Assembly: GCA_023374025.1 (NCBI GenBank)
Contig: SIJG01000070.1
Span: 314,747-378,746 of the forward strand
DNA: 64,000 nucleotides
Source of the DNA: Heterodera schachtii
Lineage: Eukaryota; Nematoda; Chromadorea; Rhabditida; Heteroderidae
Direction: 5' to 3'
Shown: positions 1 to 11,880 of the stretch, piece after piece
Layout of the letters: every line of letters begins with the position of its first letter
Position numbering within the stretch: position 1 is the first letter of the stretch
Position numbers and translations under genes: made by a program
The notes under the pieces: generated by a model
Told to the model about the DNA's origin: nothing
Databases searched by the model: none
What the model saw: the letters and a program-made list of their open reading frames with translations, nothing else

Positions 1-269
1 AAAAAAGTTTTCTGTCTACGCGCTGTGAAAAACAATGGGGCTGTAAACTCCAAGTCCCGCTGTCTTTTTTGGGGTTGCTGATCAATGATCATGAATCTGA
101 GATCATTTTTACAAATTCTGATCCTTGCCCCGAATTGAAAAAAAAAAGTTGAAAATTCAAATTATTTTAATTAATGTTAACATAGTTATGGTTTAGAATT
201 GGTCGAAAACGATGTCAGATTCGTGATCGCCGTCTACAAAAAAACCCCGTAAAAATGTTTGATATTGGG

Positions 270-995
270 CAGGGATGGGCCAAATCGGAAAATAAAATGC
301 GAAATGCGAAATTTGCGAAAGTAAAAAATGCGAAATGAAAATAAATGCGAAACGCGAAATTCCAAAAAACGCGAAATTTTTCTACTACTTTTTTTAATAG
401 TCAAAATCATAAAGCAAAAACCATTTTTTGTAAAATTTTATTCCAAATTTTAAAAATTCAATAAAAAGCTTATTTGAGGCGGGCTTTTTCCAAAAAACTT
501 TTTGGGAAGAGGGGGCAGGCGGCGCCGGTAGGCGCCGCCGAGAAATTTTTTGAAATTTTGAGTGAATTTGTTAACAGATTTTCACTAGAAAATGATCAAA
601 TTTTGCGATTTTTGTATAATTTTTTTGTGGAATAATAAAAGTTTTGGTGCGCGGCGGTGCCGATAGGCGCCGCTGGGAAAAGACTTTCACCAAAAAATTA
701 CTAAATTTTACGATTTTGGGCCATTTATCTAAGAAAAAAAAAGAGTTTTGGGGGCGCGGCGGTACCGATAGGCGCCGCCGGAGGGAAAATTAAAAATTTT
801 GATCATTTATAAACACGTTTTCACTGAAAATTAGCCAATTTATAGTTAAAATTTTTAAAAATTTTAGGGGAATTTAATCAAATTCATAGGGGTGTAAAAG
901 TCGCGTTTCGCGCCAAAATGCGAAACGCAAAAGCGAAAGTGCCAAAAAAGCGATTATGCGAAAGCAAAACGCGAAAGCGAAAGCCCATCCCCCTG
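270..995. mobile_element. hAT-like miniature element (word GCGAAA)
   Basis: The ends are near-inverted: CAGGGATGGGC on the left and GCCCATCCCCCTG on the right. Inside them lie many copies of a GCGAAA/TTTCGC word (about 295-370 and 900-980). The core carries three copies of a GC-rich near-palindrome close to GGTGCCGATAGGCGCCGCC (around 520, 655 and 765), spaced by T-rich DNA with GTTAACAGATTTT and GATCAAATTTTGCGATTTT. The same core occurs in the elements at 6252, 35975 and 48287. The flanking 8-mers (ATATTGGG and GTATAGGT) match at only 5 of 8 positions, so the target duplication is weak. No coding sequence is present. Confidence 0.6.
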
Positions 996-1439
996 GTATA
1001 GGTATCATGTTACAAAAAAATTTTGTAAACCAAAAGGGATACGTCCCTCATTTGGTTTTAAAAAAAATTAATTAAAATTTGCCATTTTTAACTACCATCA
1101 GTTTTAATTATAATTTTTACATTTGTCCATTAATTTTTCCTTCGTGCCCTTCAGCGCGATATAACTTTTTTGCGCTGTACTTCGTAAAAATGGTTCTTCA
1201 GATTCACTACTCAAAGGTTCTAAATAAATTAATGAACTTATAAAATGAAAAAAATCCCAATTCAAGTTTTTGTAATCGCTTTTTTCCATGGTTTTTGCTG
1301 TAAAAAAAAATTACTAATAATTTTTTTTTCCTGAAATTGTATTAAAATCAGTTTTGTAATTTCTTTGTTGTATAAATTAAAATTTATTAATTTAATAAAT
1401 TTTTCGCTTTTTTGTAAAAAATTTTTTCTTTAATTAATA
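996..1439. other. AT-rich spacer
   Basis: This stretch is about three-quarters A/T with long A and T runs. I see no splice-bounded open frame longer than a random one, and no repeat shared with the rest of the window. Confidence 0.5.
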
Positions 1440-1620
1440 CTTTTATTTTTGCCCTTTTCCTTTCGATCCGATTGACCATTTGGTTCTGCTAATTGGATTT
1501 CCGAAGTCGATGCTTCGCCACAAAAAAAGGCATCCGTTTGGCTTTCGCTGCGAATGTGTTCCCCAAGCGTTACTTGAATGCATTTACAAAATAAATTTAA
1601 TTAAAATAACATTATAAAAA
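1440..1620 (-). pseudogene. Decayed copy of the small secreted-peptide gene at 1778-1999
   Basis: On the minus strand the bases around 1450-1520 encode the same tail (a SIQLAEPN-like stretch followed by a Q/S/D/R/K-rich end) as the intact copy. The region matching its N-terminal half carries an insertion of T residues and frame changes, and no start codon with a signal peptide remains in frame. The two copies lie 340 bases apart in the same orientation, which suggests local tandem duplication followed by decay. Confidence 0.5.
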
Positions 1621-1777
1621 TGTTTTTTTATTTGCATTTTTTTAATTCTCTACAAAATGAAAAAAAAAATTATTCATAGATTTTAATGACAATTTGAATG
1701 CATTATTTAACATATATTTTTTCAATGTTTAAGCTTAAATTATATTTTCTTAAAAATAGAATTATAATTATTATTAT

Positions 1778-1999
1778 TTAAATTATTTTTTCTGTAATAA
1801 TACTTTTATTTTTGCCCTTATCCTTTCGATCCGATTGATCATTTGGTTCTGCTAATTGAATTTCCGAAGTCGACGCTTCACCGCCAACATTGGCAAAAGT
1901 TTTGCTATTGGTGCGTAATTGTTCCCGAAGCTTTACTTGATTGGATTCGCAGAATAAATTTAATAAAAATAACAATGTGAAAATGCTTTTTAATTGCAT
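1778..1999 (-). CDS. Small secreted peptide, unknown function
   Basis: This single-exon frame encodes 73 residues. It starts with a clear signal peptide (MQLKSIFTLLFLLNLFC, residues 1-17). A short hydrophilic chain follows, with a charged D/R/K-rich stretch near residues 55-65. It has one cysteine, at the signal boundary, and no recognisable domain. A degraded copy lies next to it (1440-1620) and another at about 11680-11870 on the opposite strand. The tail segment around EASTSEIQLAEPN is the part best preserved between copies, so it may be the functional mature peptide. Nematodes secrete many such short proteins, but I cannot assign a role. The frame could also be a chance survivor of a repeat that carries it. 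Confidence 0.45.
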   Translation of the reverse strand: MQLKSIFTLLFLLNLFCESNQVKLREQLRTNSKTFANVGGEASTSEIQLAEPNDQSDRKDKGKNKSIITEKII

Positions 2000-2243
2000 T
2001 TTTTAATCTTTAAAAAATGACAACAAAAAAAAAGATCAGTGTCCTCAAGTTTTGTCCTCCCGATATGCTAGGCTCGAAGAAAAAGAATTCCAAAATTTAG
2101 GTTATTTCTAAGGGGGGGGGGGGATTAGCTTGGAAATCGATCCTCCCATTTTTATTACTCCAATCCCTCTAATTGCTCTCTTCTCCGATATTTAAAGCCC
2201 TTTTCCATTTGATTTGCCCTCTGTACTGATCCATGCTGGCTAA

Positions 2244-2995
2244 CAGACATTTCGGGCTTGGGTACCCGAGAGTAGGTAACCCGTTATTTGTGGATTCAGA
2301 TTTTTGGGTACCCGACAATTAGGGATTCCGATATTTGGGGACTCGGCTTTGTACGAAACGTCATTTAGGGATTTATTGAGAAAAAGAAAATATTTTTTGA
2401 ATCTTTAAATATCGAGCCCAAAAAATTGCGAAAAGTAACGGTTTAAAATAAACTAATTCAAAGCAACCAACAAAGTGACCCTGAAAAATAAAAACCGAAA
2501 AATGATCTTTGGTGTTGCGGTATGCGATTGAACAGAAAGCTGTCAAGCACTTTTTGAATTTCTATTGACGAATTTCTGTTCCCGTTGGCCCTTGGGAAAT
2601 TTAGCAAAAATAGTGAATGTACATAAATTAAAAAAAAAAAAAAAACATATATTCGTATATTATGTTGTGGTTGGTTATGGACTCAAAGTTAGTTATCTCC
2701 TTGTGGCTGAGTCGAAAAACAGAGTTATATTTCATATCTACTCTCGAAAATTAAAATGACTTTTAACAAAAAAAAAAAATATATATATTATTAAATTTGG
2801 CAAACCAAATGTATATTTTCGCAAAATTTTTTATTTTTCTATTAAATCCCCAAAAAGTCGGGTCCCTAAATGTCGGGTCCCTATATGTTGTTTTATCCAC
2901 AAATGGCGAATCCCTTAATGTCGGGTTCCCAAAATCGGAATCCCCAAATTTCGGATCCCCAATTGTCGAGTCCCCAAGTTATAAAGCCCCAAATG
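2244..2995. repeat. Inverted-arm repeat with GGGTACCCGA / TCGGGTCCCT words
   Basis: The left arm (about 2250-2375) contains words such as GGGTACCCGACAATTAGGGA. The right arm (about 2850-2995) contains the reverse-complement style words TCGGGTCCCTAAATGTCGGG and AATCCCCAAATTTCGGATCC. Both arms hold many diverged copies of a 16- to 20-base unit. The ends are blurred and I found no clear target duplication. The middle is AT-rich and non-coding. It resembles the word-rich ends of the hAT-like elements but lacks their shared cores. Confidence 0.5.
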
Positions 2996-3298
2996 TGGCG
3001 CCAATCTATGCCTTGAATAAATTCTCAAATTCATTGGTAAAATTAAAGTAAGGCGAACCGAAAACGGTAAATAATCCTCCAAATGCTTAGAGCAGGTGTG
3101 GCAGAAAATGGTAAAAATCCCGGGGAAAAATTTTTTTGGAATATTTAATTGCCTCAAAAAATACTGGAATCACCATGCCGTTGCCCAAAAATGTGGGAAT
3201 CGTATTGAAAGTTTGAGAACTTAAAATGCATATTTTGGATTGGATATACTAAAGCCCAAAGCATAAAAGTAATATAAAAAAAACGAATGCATTTTCAC

Positions 3299-3697
3299 CA
3301 GCCCCAACAGCAGGGATCCCACGGCATTCATCTGCTGCCAGCAGCACAAAGCAAAAAAATAGTGGCATAACATTAGCTTCTTGGCAACGTGCAGCAGCAG
3401 GCGCTCCATTTGCGTCTGTTTTTATTTTTTCTTAATGTGCTTTCATTTGGGCGGGCTTTTCAGCCCATATTTAAACGCCTTTTACTCACCTAAGCGTTGG
3501 TTGGCATAATGCCAAGTGGAAAATTCAATGAGCTTCTGCTGAGCGCAGTTGGCGCCCGCCTGCGAAACGTTAGCGCCCAATAAATTTTGCTTGCTTCTCA
3601 TCAGTGCCCACTGCCCAGCATACCTTTCACTGGCTTTTACATTTTTTAAGCAGTGTTTGGAATTACCATTTTTCATATGCGAATGGCATTCATCCAC
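3299..3697 (-). CDS. Possible two-exon gene fragment, unknown
   Basis: The minus-strand block 3490-3697 is open and ends at a strong donor (GTGAGT) in phase 1. The block 3299-3415 follows an acceptor (AAACAG), enters in phase 1 and stays open to a GTGAAA donor. The joined frame has an Ala/Cys/Gln-rich composition and a hydrophobic stretch (MPLFFCFVLLAA). The first in-frame ATG is at 3676. GC content is higher than in the surroundings. There is no recognisable domain and no terminal exon, so this may be a gene relic. Confidence 0.3.
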
Positions 3698-4396
3698 TGG
3701 TTATGCTTGGGAAATGCCAACCTCATAAATTGGTGGGGGGGGGGGTGATACCATAAAATTATTTGAAGGACATATGAATAGGTGAAAAATTATTTTCAAA
3801 CAGCTCATCATGTATTGATTCAATATTAATGCAGCTTACGAAAATGAAAAATTATGTTTTTAGTAATATCATGTTTCCTAAAATACAGCCCCCCTTAATT
3901 ATAATCCTCCCTGAGATAAAGTCCCCTTTTGAGGGGGGGGGGGGGTGGGAAATATTGCCCCCCCCCCCCCTAAAATAGCCGCCCCCCAATTATTAGTAAA
4001 AATAATTCTATTTTTTGTACCTTTTGTACCTAAGTTGCAATGGGTGCTACAAAAAAATTCCAGGCCTTTATCTCTAACTAACCCCATAGCCTGGCTACAA
4101 AAATTGAGTACCAATTTTGTCCAACTCAGTCATAGGCGAATAACTTGTCACGGTTTGCTCTGACAATGAGCGGGGGGAGACTAGCAGGACTGAATTTTCG
4201 TGATTGAATTCCCATCGGATAAACATTAATTTTGAAAAATGAGAAGAAAAAATAAATACTTGGAGGGGAACTGATCAAACGCAAAAATAAGGAACAGAAC
4301 CAAGAACACAACCCACTAGACCACGAATACGTCAATAAAATCTAACAAAAAAAAGACCTAAAATTTATAAAATATAAGTTTACCAAAGCCAATCAT
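3698..4396. other. Non-coding spacer with G/C homopolymers
   Basis: The stretch holds runs of G (about 3734-3746, 3933-3945) and C (about 3957-3969). Around 3930-3970 the G run and the C run could pair as a short hairpin. I see no gene. Confidence 0.4.
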
Positions 4397-4541
4397 TAGG
4401 GGTGTAAAAAAGTCTCGGTCTCGAGTCTCGAAAATCTCAAAGACCGAGACTGAAAACCCGAGACCGATCGAGACCGAGACCCAAAAACCCCGAGACTTTT
4501 CTCGAGTCGAGACTCGAGACCGAGAGTCTCGAGCATCACTA
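4397..4541. repeat. Short hAT-like end sequence (word GAGACCGAGACC)
   Basis: The sequence begins TAGGGGTGTAAAAAAGTCTC and ends GAGCATCACTA. Between them is almost nothing but GTCTCGGTCTCGAG-type words in both orientations. The opening TAGGGGTGTA is shared with internal sites at about 889 and 6758 in the elements at 270 and 6252. It looks like a solo element or one end of an element. A target duplication is not evident. Confidence 0.45.
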
Positions 4542-5940
4542 CCACCGACCCAACTCTTTCATTGCTCCATTTTTGAATCTGCTCCATCCAATTATTAGGC
4601 CGGCCCTTCCGCCGTTGGCCAATTTTCCTTCTCTCTGTGCGCAAAATTTGTGGCATGGCACTCCACCGCAAATTTCACTTTGGCCAATGCCAATGCCATT
4701 GAGACGGACGCGGAAAAGAGCCGACCGAAAGTGTGCCAATTGTGCCGATTGGGAAAGCATAGAACCGACGCATTGGAATGAATGAAAAAAAGGATAATTA
4801 AAAATCGAATGGCCAAAAGTTAAAATAATGTAGGCTTTCGCTTCGGAATCCATCCCACTGCAATAATTTTTTCCTTTCAAAGAATAAGCACAAAGAAAAT
4901 GAAATCGAATTTATCGTAAAAATAAAAAAAATTTTCTCTCCCCATTTGGGTTTTCCGAGCAATTTTCTATAAACAAAAAAAAAAATTCGAAGAAGAAAGG
5001 AGCCTTAGGAGTCAAGAACTTTGATTGGAATTGAATGACCAAATTTGCATTTCAAATCATTTTTACGGCTGTGCCGCCATGAAATGATAATTGTTCAGAA
5101 AAATACAAATTTTCTAAAATTATTCAAGAAGATAAATAAGCAAAATCTTAGAAATAAGCACATTGTTAGCCCTGCTTTAGAAGTTCTCATTAAGAAATTT
5201 GAGATCACTTGGACTATAAATTTAACTCTTTTTTTAAAATCACTGATTTTTTTTTTAGAATAATATTAAAATTTGGGGAAAATCCGAAGATTACTTTCGA
5301 AGCAAAAAAAAGTTGCGAAGAAAGAGGGCATTTTTCAACAGAACCAGACTAATTTATGGTGCTGGTTTTGGGGATTTTGTGTGAAAAGATGGAGACAAAC
5401 AAAGATTTATGGCCTTTGTCATAAATATTTTATAAATTGAAAATGGCCAAATATATTTTTATTAAATGTTTTTTCTTTTAAAAAATAGAAAACGAATAAA
5501 TTTTTTATTTGTTTTAGATTTATAATTTGTCAAAAATTGTGAAGAGTTCAGCATTATTTCTTATTGCATCAATTCATTGTTTAATGTTACTTAAATTAAA
5601 TTTTCTTTAAAAATGCTAATCAAATTGTTCCAAGAAAGATTTGTGAAAATTTCTCATTTTATAGAAAGTGTAATTTAATTTTCATTGTTAATTTGGCGTG
5701 AGTATGGCTTTTGTATTGAATTAAAATAATTGATGATAAAAATGTAATTTAATAATGAACTAATAATAATGTGTATTTAAGTAAGCAGCCAAGGAACGAA
5801 CATTTAACAGCAGAAAGAATCATTTGCCTAATAAGCATTTTTGATTTCATTAACAAATATTGCTTTGGAAATTCACTGAAATTTTGTGAAAATTTTAACT
5901 AACTAAGCAAAAAAGCGAAGCCGGCACTTTGCCATCAAAA
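4542..5940. other. Spacer upstream of the chemoreceptor gene
   Basis: 4545-4870 is GC-richer and open on both strands (for example a minus frame ending near 4595), but it has no ATG with good context and no splice-linked partner. From 4880 to 5940 the DNA is extremely AT-rich and featureless. It probably includes the promoter of the gene starting at 5941. Confidence 0.4.
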
Positions 5941-8372
5941 ATGGACACCAATGACAGTAACATAAATAATACGGTAAAATTTAGAAAATATTTATCCAAA
6001 GGTTATTAATGTTCCTTAATTTTTCTTGGCGTACAAATGATGGTTTTAAAATTTATTGGTTTAGGTGTATCTAAAGTTCCACAATGTGTACCCGTGTTGG
6101 AATTTCATCATTGCCGCATTGGCCATAAATGCGGTCGCAATGGTCGGAATGGTCAGCAACTTTGCAGTCATTTGGGTGACCTATAGGACAAAGTGGGTAT
6201 TCGCATTAAAATAATTCATAAAAATAAAAGGATTATTCATTTGGTAATTAATAGAGCCCGGAATTTTGAAGTGGTCGGGACCGGGGCCGGGAATTGGAAA
6301 ATCGACCGGGACGGGATCCCGGGTCCGGGACTCCCGTTTTCCGGGACTCCTGGTCCCGGTCCCATTTTTTGGGCCGAGGCCCTGCCGGGACCGGGACTTT
6401 TCAAAATTTGTGCAACTTTGATTATAAAATTAAAAAAAAAGTAATCTTCTATTTTAGCTTAGGAATAGGCCAAGCAATGCAACGACCTTTTTTGTCTGTT
6501 TTTAAAGCACTTTTTAGGGCACGCTTTTTTCAAAAAAAATTTGGGCAACAAAGGGGGAGGGGTAGGCGGTGCCGAAGGCGCAGCCAGGAAAATTTTTTGT
6601 AATTTTTAGTGCGATTTGTTAACAGATTTTGTCTAAAAATGATCAAATTTTGCGATTTTGGACCATTTTCCTAAGAAAAATAGGAATTTTTGGGGCACGG
6701 CGGTGAATTTCAAAATTGTATAAATTTTTGCCATTAATCCACAAATATGCCATTCTTAGGGGGTGTATAATTTAGTCCCGTTTTTCCGGCCAAAATGGCC
6801 GGGACCGGGACCGTGGCCGGGAGTTGGAAAATGGACTGGGACGGGATCCCGGGTCCGGGACTCACGTTTTCCGGGACTCCCGGTCCCGGTGGTTTGTCCA
6901 AAAAAACCGGGACCGTGACCGGGGGTACCGGCAAAATCCCGGCGGGCCCCGATCCCATCCAGGCTCTACTAATTAATGATTTGTTAAAAATAATAAAACA
7001 TCAATTAATATTTTATTTATACAATTTCTCAGTTTACCATTTTCAAATGCCTTTTTTAGGACTCTCCGCGGCACTGCCAATTTTCTGATCGCTCTTTGCT
7101 CCTTCTTCGATTTGCTTCACGAGCATGGCCATTTGCTGTTCCTTTACACGGCCCTATCTGGCCAAAATTTCCTTCCCATCTCTTCCGCGTTTCGCTTTTG
7201 CTCCGTTTCCCTTTATGGCATTGGCGGAATTGCCGTGTCCATTGCCTTCACTGGGCTGGACCGTCTTTTGTGCGTCCTCTTTCCGGCATTGTAAATTTTA
7301 AATTAATTTAAATTCATTAATTTAATAAAAATATTTATTCAGTCCAAGACGAGTGAAGCCGTTGCCCTATCTCAGTGCGATCACTTTGCTCTGTTTGGCT
7401 TCTTCCGTCTGCACTTTGATTGGTTACTACAAAAAAAACAATGAAACGCCAAATTTTATGGTCACTGGCACAATTGCCGATTTAGTCACGGTTGGCATTA
7501 AAAAAAAAATAATAATTTCCAATTTATTAATGCCAATGCCACAGGATCCGTCGATTCTTCTGTATTCATTCATTTTATACTCGGTTACTGTCCTCATTTA
7601 TCTGATCACTGGCTTTGTGATCAGAAAGAGAGCGAGTAAATCCTTTTTTTTAATATTTTTTAATTTTAAATTTATTTTCTATTATTTTTTTTTATCAGAA
7701 AATTCCTCCAATTCGTCATCCTCCTGCTCTGAGCTGATAAATCGTCGCATTTTCCGCTCTCTTCTCGTCATTGTTCTGCTGAATGTTGGCGGCTCTTATG
7801 TGAACCTCGGCTTTCTTCTTTTCATTTACCCATTATTTGACACGGAAAACCCAATTTTGGCCTGGACAATTGTCATGTTTATGGGCATTCTGACGGTCAA
7901 TGTCAGCTCGGCGTCGAATGGGCCAATTTTGTATTTTACAAGGTAACAAAAATATTTTTTAAAATAATAATTTAATTTTGAAATCAGACGGTTTAATCTC
8001 AGTTTTTTTTTAAAGTCAGCTAATTTCCAAAAAGTTTTCATACATAAATCGTTAAATTTTGATATTGTTGACATTAAAATTTTGTTTTTTTTTGATGAGT
8101 TTGAGTGTTTGGGACTTCGAAATTATATGCAATTAATTGAAAATGTTTCATTTGAATTATATTTTTGAAATTAAAAATGTTCCCCTTTCTACAGTACTGA
8201 ATACCGGAGCGCGTTTCAACGTGAATTCAATAAAATTCGTCGCTTCTTTTTCCCCAATTCTTCTTCCGTTCAACCAATTGCTACGGTATTAGCAATTCAC
8301 CGTACTGTAGCAACCAGCCGACAAACGGTGCTACATGAAAGAATGGAAGTGCGGCGCGGTACATCACCGTAG
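5941..8372 (+). CDS. Seven-transmembrane chemoreceptor, srsx type
   Basis: Seven exons join in phase: 5941-5973, 6065-6192, 7060-7290, 7343-7490, 7545-7635, 7699-7942 and 8195-8372. They encode about 350 residues, the usual length for nematode srsx receptors. Seven hydrophobic segments are visible. TM1 contains WNFIIAALAINAVAMVGMVS. The end of TM3 carries GLDRLLCVLFP, in place of the DRY motif. TM7 is followed by YRSAFQREFNKI, a typical srsx C-terminal helix start. The short N-terminus has Asn residues suited to glycosylation. Such receptors sit in the ciliary membrane of chemosensory neurons and signal through G proteins; the ligand cannot be read from sequence. Intron 2 (867 bases) contains a hAT-like element, while the other introns are 50-250 bases. 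The srsx class is favoured, but a related srv/srw class is possible. Confidence 0.82.
6252..6968. mobile_element. hAT-like miniature element inside chemoreceptor intron 2 (word GGGACCGGG)
   Basis: It starts TAGAGCC and ends GGCTCTA. The flanking 8-mers GTAATTAA and CTAATTAA differ at one base, as expected of an aged 8-base target duplication. Both ends are packed with GGGACCGGG/CCCGGTCCC words. A 76-base block (about 6285-6361) recurs in the same orientation at about 6812-6889 with few differences. The core near 6565-6700 carries a version of the GGTGCCGATAGGCGCC palindrome and GATCAAATTTTGCGATTTTG, as in the other elements. No transposase is present. Confidence 0.6.
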
Positions 8373-9192
8373 AAACTAATCCCACAAAAGAAAACTACGG
8401 TAATTAACCCACAGAAAACAATCTCTGCCGCAATGTATGCGAAATTTTTATAAACTTTATTTAATTTTAATTGAAAATTGGCATTTGTTTGGTTTTGTTA
8501 TAATCAATAAATTATTGACAAATATTTTTTATGCATTTCAAATGAATAGGCATGTATGTACATAAATTAAAAGATGTTTTCAATAAGCAAAATTATCAAA
8601 AGGTCTTCATATTTTTTATTTGTCGAAATGAAAAGCATTTTGTTTTTTTCTCTTTTTTCTTCAAATTAACTTTTCATTTTGTCAAATCATTCGGCCAATG
8701 AATGAATTCGGCAGTCAATCAGCCGATTCCTATCATATCACACAAGTAATTAATTATTTGTATTATTACAGACAAATTTCGAAATGCCAACTTTTGTCAC
8801 TGTTAAAATATAATTAGCAATTAGAGCCCGGGAGGGTCCGTCGAACTTTTCCAATGCAACTCAAATAATTTTTTTATAATTTTTCTTCCGATTTTCTTTC
8901 GAATTTGAACCTCCTCCGCCTCCACTTTCTGTCGTGGCTCCAAAACGATCATTTGCACAGATTCCTCCGCCCGGCACTTACCGTGTGGTGATTTGGTCTC
9001 AACTTCTGCTCGGTGCAAATCTAAAACAAAAAAAAAAAGTAAAATATTTTGGCACAGATCTTAAGGTGGACCGGGTAATCCAAATAAGAATATTTGTCCT
9101 TTTATAAATTAAAAAAAAGAGATTAAAATACTTTGCCACAAATTTAAAAAAAAATTCAATTTAAGAAATTATTAAAAATATATTTATTTTTT
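8373..9192. other. Spacer with a weak exon-like block
   Basis: The DNA is AT-rich. A minus-strand block at 8821-9018 is open for 65 codons and contains a GTAAGT donor at about 8980, but it has no start, partner exon or recognisable domain. Nothing else is supported. Confidence 0.35.
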
Positions 9193-9760
9193 TAAGTATT
9201 TTGACTTGTGCAATTTTGGACTGATCATCAGCATTTTTGGAAGGAATTTTTAAAAAAGTATTTGAAGATAAACAAAATGTTAATTACACATTGAATGGAA
9301 TAGAAATTGGCCAAATTTTCGGACAGATGAAGGATGAATTTGAAAAGAATGGTGAAGAAATTGGATGGGAATTTGAAAAATATTCAAAAACAATTAAAGA
9401 TTCAACGACGGAAATGGAATTGATCGGCCAGTGATTCATCCAAATATTGTTGGTTAATTAAATAAAAATTTTAATTAAAAAATTGATTTCAAATTAAAAT
9501 ATAAATTTAGAACTGACTGACGACGATAAAAAAACCTGAAAACAAGCGTTTTAAAAAATTACACGAAAATTTATGAGAAAATTCAATCTAATATCGTTGA
9601 TTTAAAAGAATTTGTGATAATTTTCAATTGTAAATTAAATTTAATAATTTGAATAGAAAACTTATAAATTTTTTTGCCTAATTAAAATTTACAGGGGGAT
9701 GCTAATCGATATTTATGTCAATGAAGCAGACATTATGCCAAAAAAGGAAATATTGCACGA
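9193..9760 (+). pseudogene. Decayed duplicate of the 3' exons of the gene at 14218-15966
   Basis: Bases 9232-9434 match the exon at 15395-15634 almost base for base (for example KVFEDKQNVNYTLNGIEIGQ). The following block (9511-9600) matches the exon at 15704-15810 but has extra bases that break the frame. The upstream exons are missing. The strong identity of one exon and the decay of the next suggest a recent partial duplication or gene conversion. Confidence 0.6.
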
Positions 9761-9794
9761 CAAATTTAATGCTATTACATATGTCTTCATCGGA

Positions 9795-10105
9795 CTCGCT
9801 CAGTTGGGCCCCGGCACGTTTGGGCCCCAGCGGGGTTTTGGCTATAACTTTTTTCTTTGCCAACCAAATTGAAATATCTTGGTATCATTCGATAGCCCTA
9901 ACTGTACTTTATTAGTCTGAAAAAATCTGAAAAATTTCGTTTAGGTTCAAAAAAGTTATGACCAAAAAGGTTGGAAAATCTGGTTTTTGAAGTTTTTTGG
10001 TCATAACTTTTTTGATTCAGTTTTTTCAGACTAATAGAGGACAGTTAGGGCTATCGAATGATACCAAGAATGTTCGATTTGGTTCGGATTAAGGACTTAT
10101 GGACT
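9795..10105. repeat. Fold-back repeat
   Basis: The arm at about 9838-9912 (containing TTGGTATCATTCGATAGCCC) is reversed at about 10003-10080 (GGGCTATCGAATGATACCAA). The roughly 90-base spacer also contains facing GGTCATAACTTTTTT and AAAAAAGTTATGACC. A related fold-back lies at 12857-13150. It is a non-coding MITE-like structure. Confidence 0.6.
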
Positions 10106-11679
10106 AAAAATCGGAAAAATCCGTATCCAGGAAAATACGGATCCGTATACGGATACGGATTTTTTTCTTTTGGTGATAAAAATTGATTTTATTAAATACA
10201 AATCTTGAATATTTAAAGCTAAAAGACTATAACATATTCTAAGCAACAAAATTTAAAAAATACAAACTCCCAACAAATTGAAAGTAAGGGTTAAATTTCA
10301 ATATTTGAAATTAATTTCCGGGAGTTTTTGTTTAAGAAAATTAACATTTCGGCTTTTCCGGTTTCAATTGAGACCGTAACATACATGGACAAGGGGAAGG
10401 GGGGATAAGAAACATGCCTTTACGAAATACCACACCCCCACCCTGCTGAGGCCAAGATTTTTAGGAAATAAAAAATGCTCGGAAATTTTTCTAACATGAC
10501 TTTGCTTTTCACCCCACTTTTTTGCGGCGTGTTTTGGTACTTTTTCACCTTACGCCACATAAATTTTTTTTTTTTTTTGTTGTATTTTTCTGGGCTTTTC
10601 GTGGTCGCTGATCATGAATATGGCACTTAACAAAATGAGAAACTATGAAGACCAAAAAATAACCATTATGAACAGATTCGAACTTTAGGCTTAAATTTTT
10701 AGTGAAAATTCAATCACTCACAATTTTTCGAGTACTGAGATAAGAGAGGTGACATTTCAGTCCGAGAGTGTGAAGTAATGGTTTCGGACCGACGCAAAAT
10801 TGCACACCGTAAAATGATACAATTTGAAAACAATTACAAAACATATTTCGATTTTCCGTAATTTAAAAAATATTTGTTTCAAAAAAATATCTTTACATTT
10901 TATTTCGGTCCTTGAAATGAAAAACATTTTTATTGGAAAACTGATTTTGCTTTTTTTTCGTAACTTTGCTTATCCATAGCTCTTTATGAAATGATGAGAC
11001 GCTCCCTAAACTCTGTAGGGATACTAAATAATACCCTGAGATATTCAAGCCAGGGATTTTGCATACAATTTTTTAAATGAGTAAAAAAAACAAATTTTAA
11101 TTCGCGGGGGAAAAGATTTTATGTGAGCAGCTATTTCAACGGGAGGAAAACCACCCTCCAATAGGTTTGAGATTTTGGAGGTAATTATCCCGAGGCGGCA
11201 AGATCAAAGGGTGTGACCCTTCCAATAGGTTCGGGATTTTGTAGGGGTCCTCCCGCTACCCGCAACCTTTCGGGGTCCTATACTACTTATGTGCCGACCT
11301 AACAACTTGATATTTTGCAAAAAAAAATAAAGAATTACTTTTTTAAATTTTTAAAAATTTCGTAATATTATTTTCAAATATTATGAGTCAAAAAATATAT
11401 GCAAATTGATCAATATGTATATGCATGAAAAATGGATGACAGAAAAAGAAGTCCCCATTAATCATTAGTTCACCTTTCCACATCGATTTTGTTGCTGTTA
11501 TTAACGTCATTCATTCATTTATTCATTTCTACTTTTATATACACATAAAAATATAATCCGATACTAAATATAATATATTTCAAACGTATCTTTAAAACAT
11601 ACAATTATTAACCTTAAACTTTATAAAAGATAGGCTGTTATATATTTTTTCTATTTTTGTAGCGATTTAAAAATGCAAA
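10106..11679. other. AT-rich spacer with repeat scraps
   Basis: The word cluster ATCCGTATACGGATACGGAT sits at 10120-10165, and GGTCGCTGATCATGAATAT, shared with about 70-100 and 32606-32635, sits at 10601-10622. Two related blocks around AATAGGTTTGAGATTTTG and AATAGGTTCGGGATTTTG lie at 11160 and 11223. No gene is seen. Confidence 0.4.
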
Positions 11680-11880
11680 TAAAAAGCATTTTTATATTAT
11701 TATTTTTATTTTTTTATTTTGCGAGTCCAATCAAGTAAACTTAGGGAACCCTTACTCAACGAAAGCAAGACTAATGTCAATGTTGATAGTGAAGCGTCGA
11801 CTTCGGAAATTCAATTAGCTGAACCAAATGGTCACTAGATCAAACGGAGAATGGCAAAAATAAAAACTTAAAAAGCAAAA
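11675..11880 (+). pseudogene. Third, broken copy of the small secreted-peptide gene
   Basis: It starts ATG with a signal-like frame (MQIKSIFILLFLFF), then a stop arrives where the intact copy continues. After two shifts of frame the tail EASTSEIQLAEPN reappears and ends early at GGTCACTAG. It is on the opposite strand to the copies at 1440 and 1778. Like them it lies next to word-rich repeats, which may have carried it. Confidence 0.55.

Noticed and set aside
8821..9018. 65-residue minus-strand frame with a GTAAGT donor
   Set aside because: No ATG, no linked exon and no domain; left as a note in the spacer.
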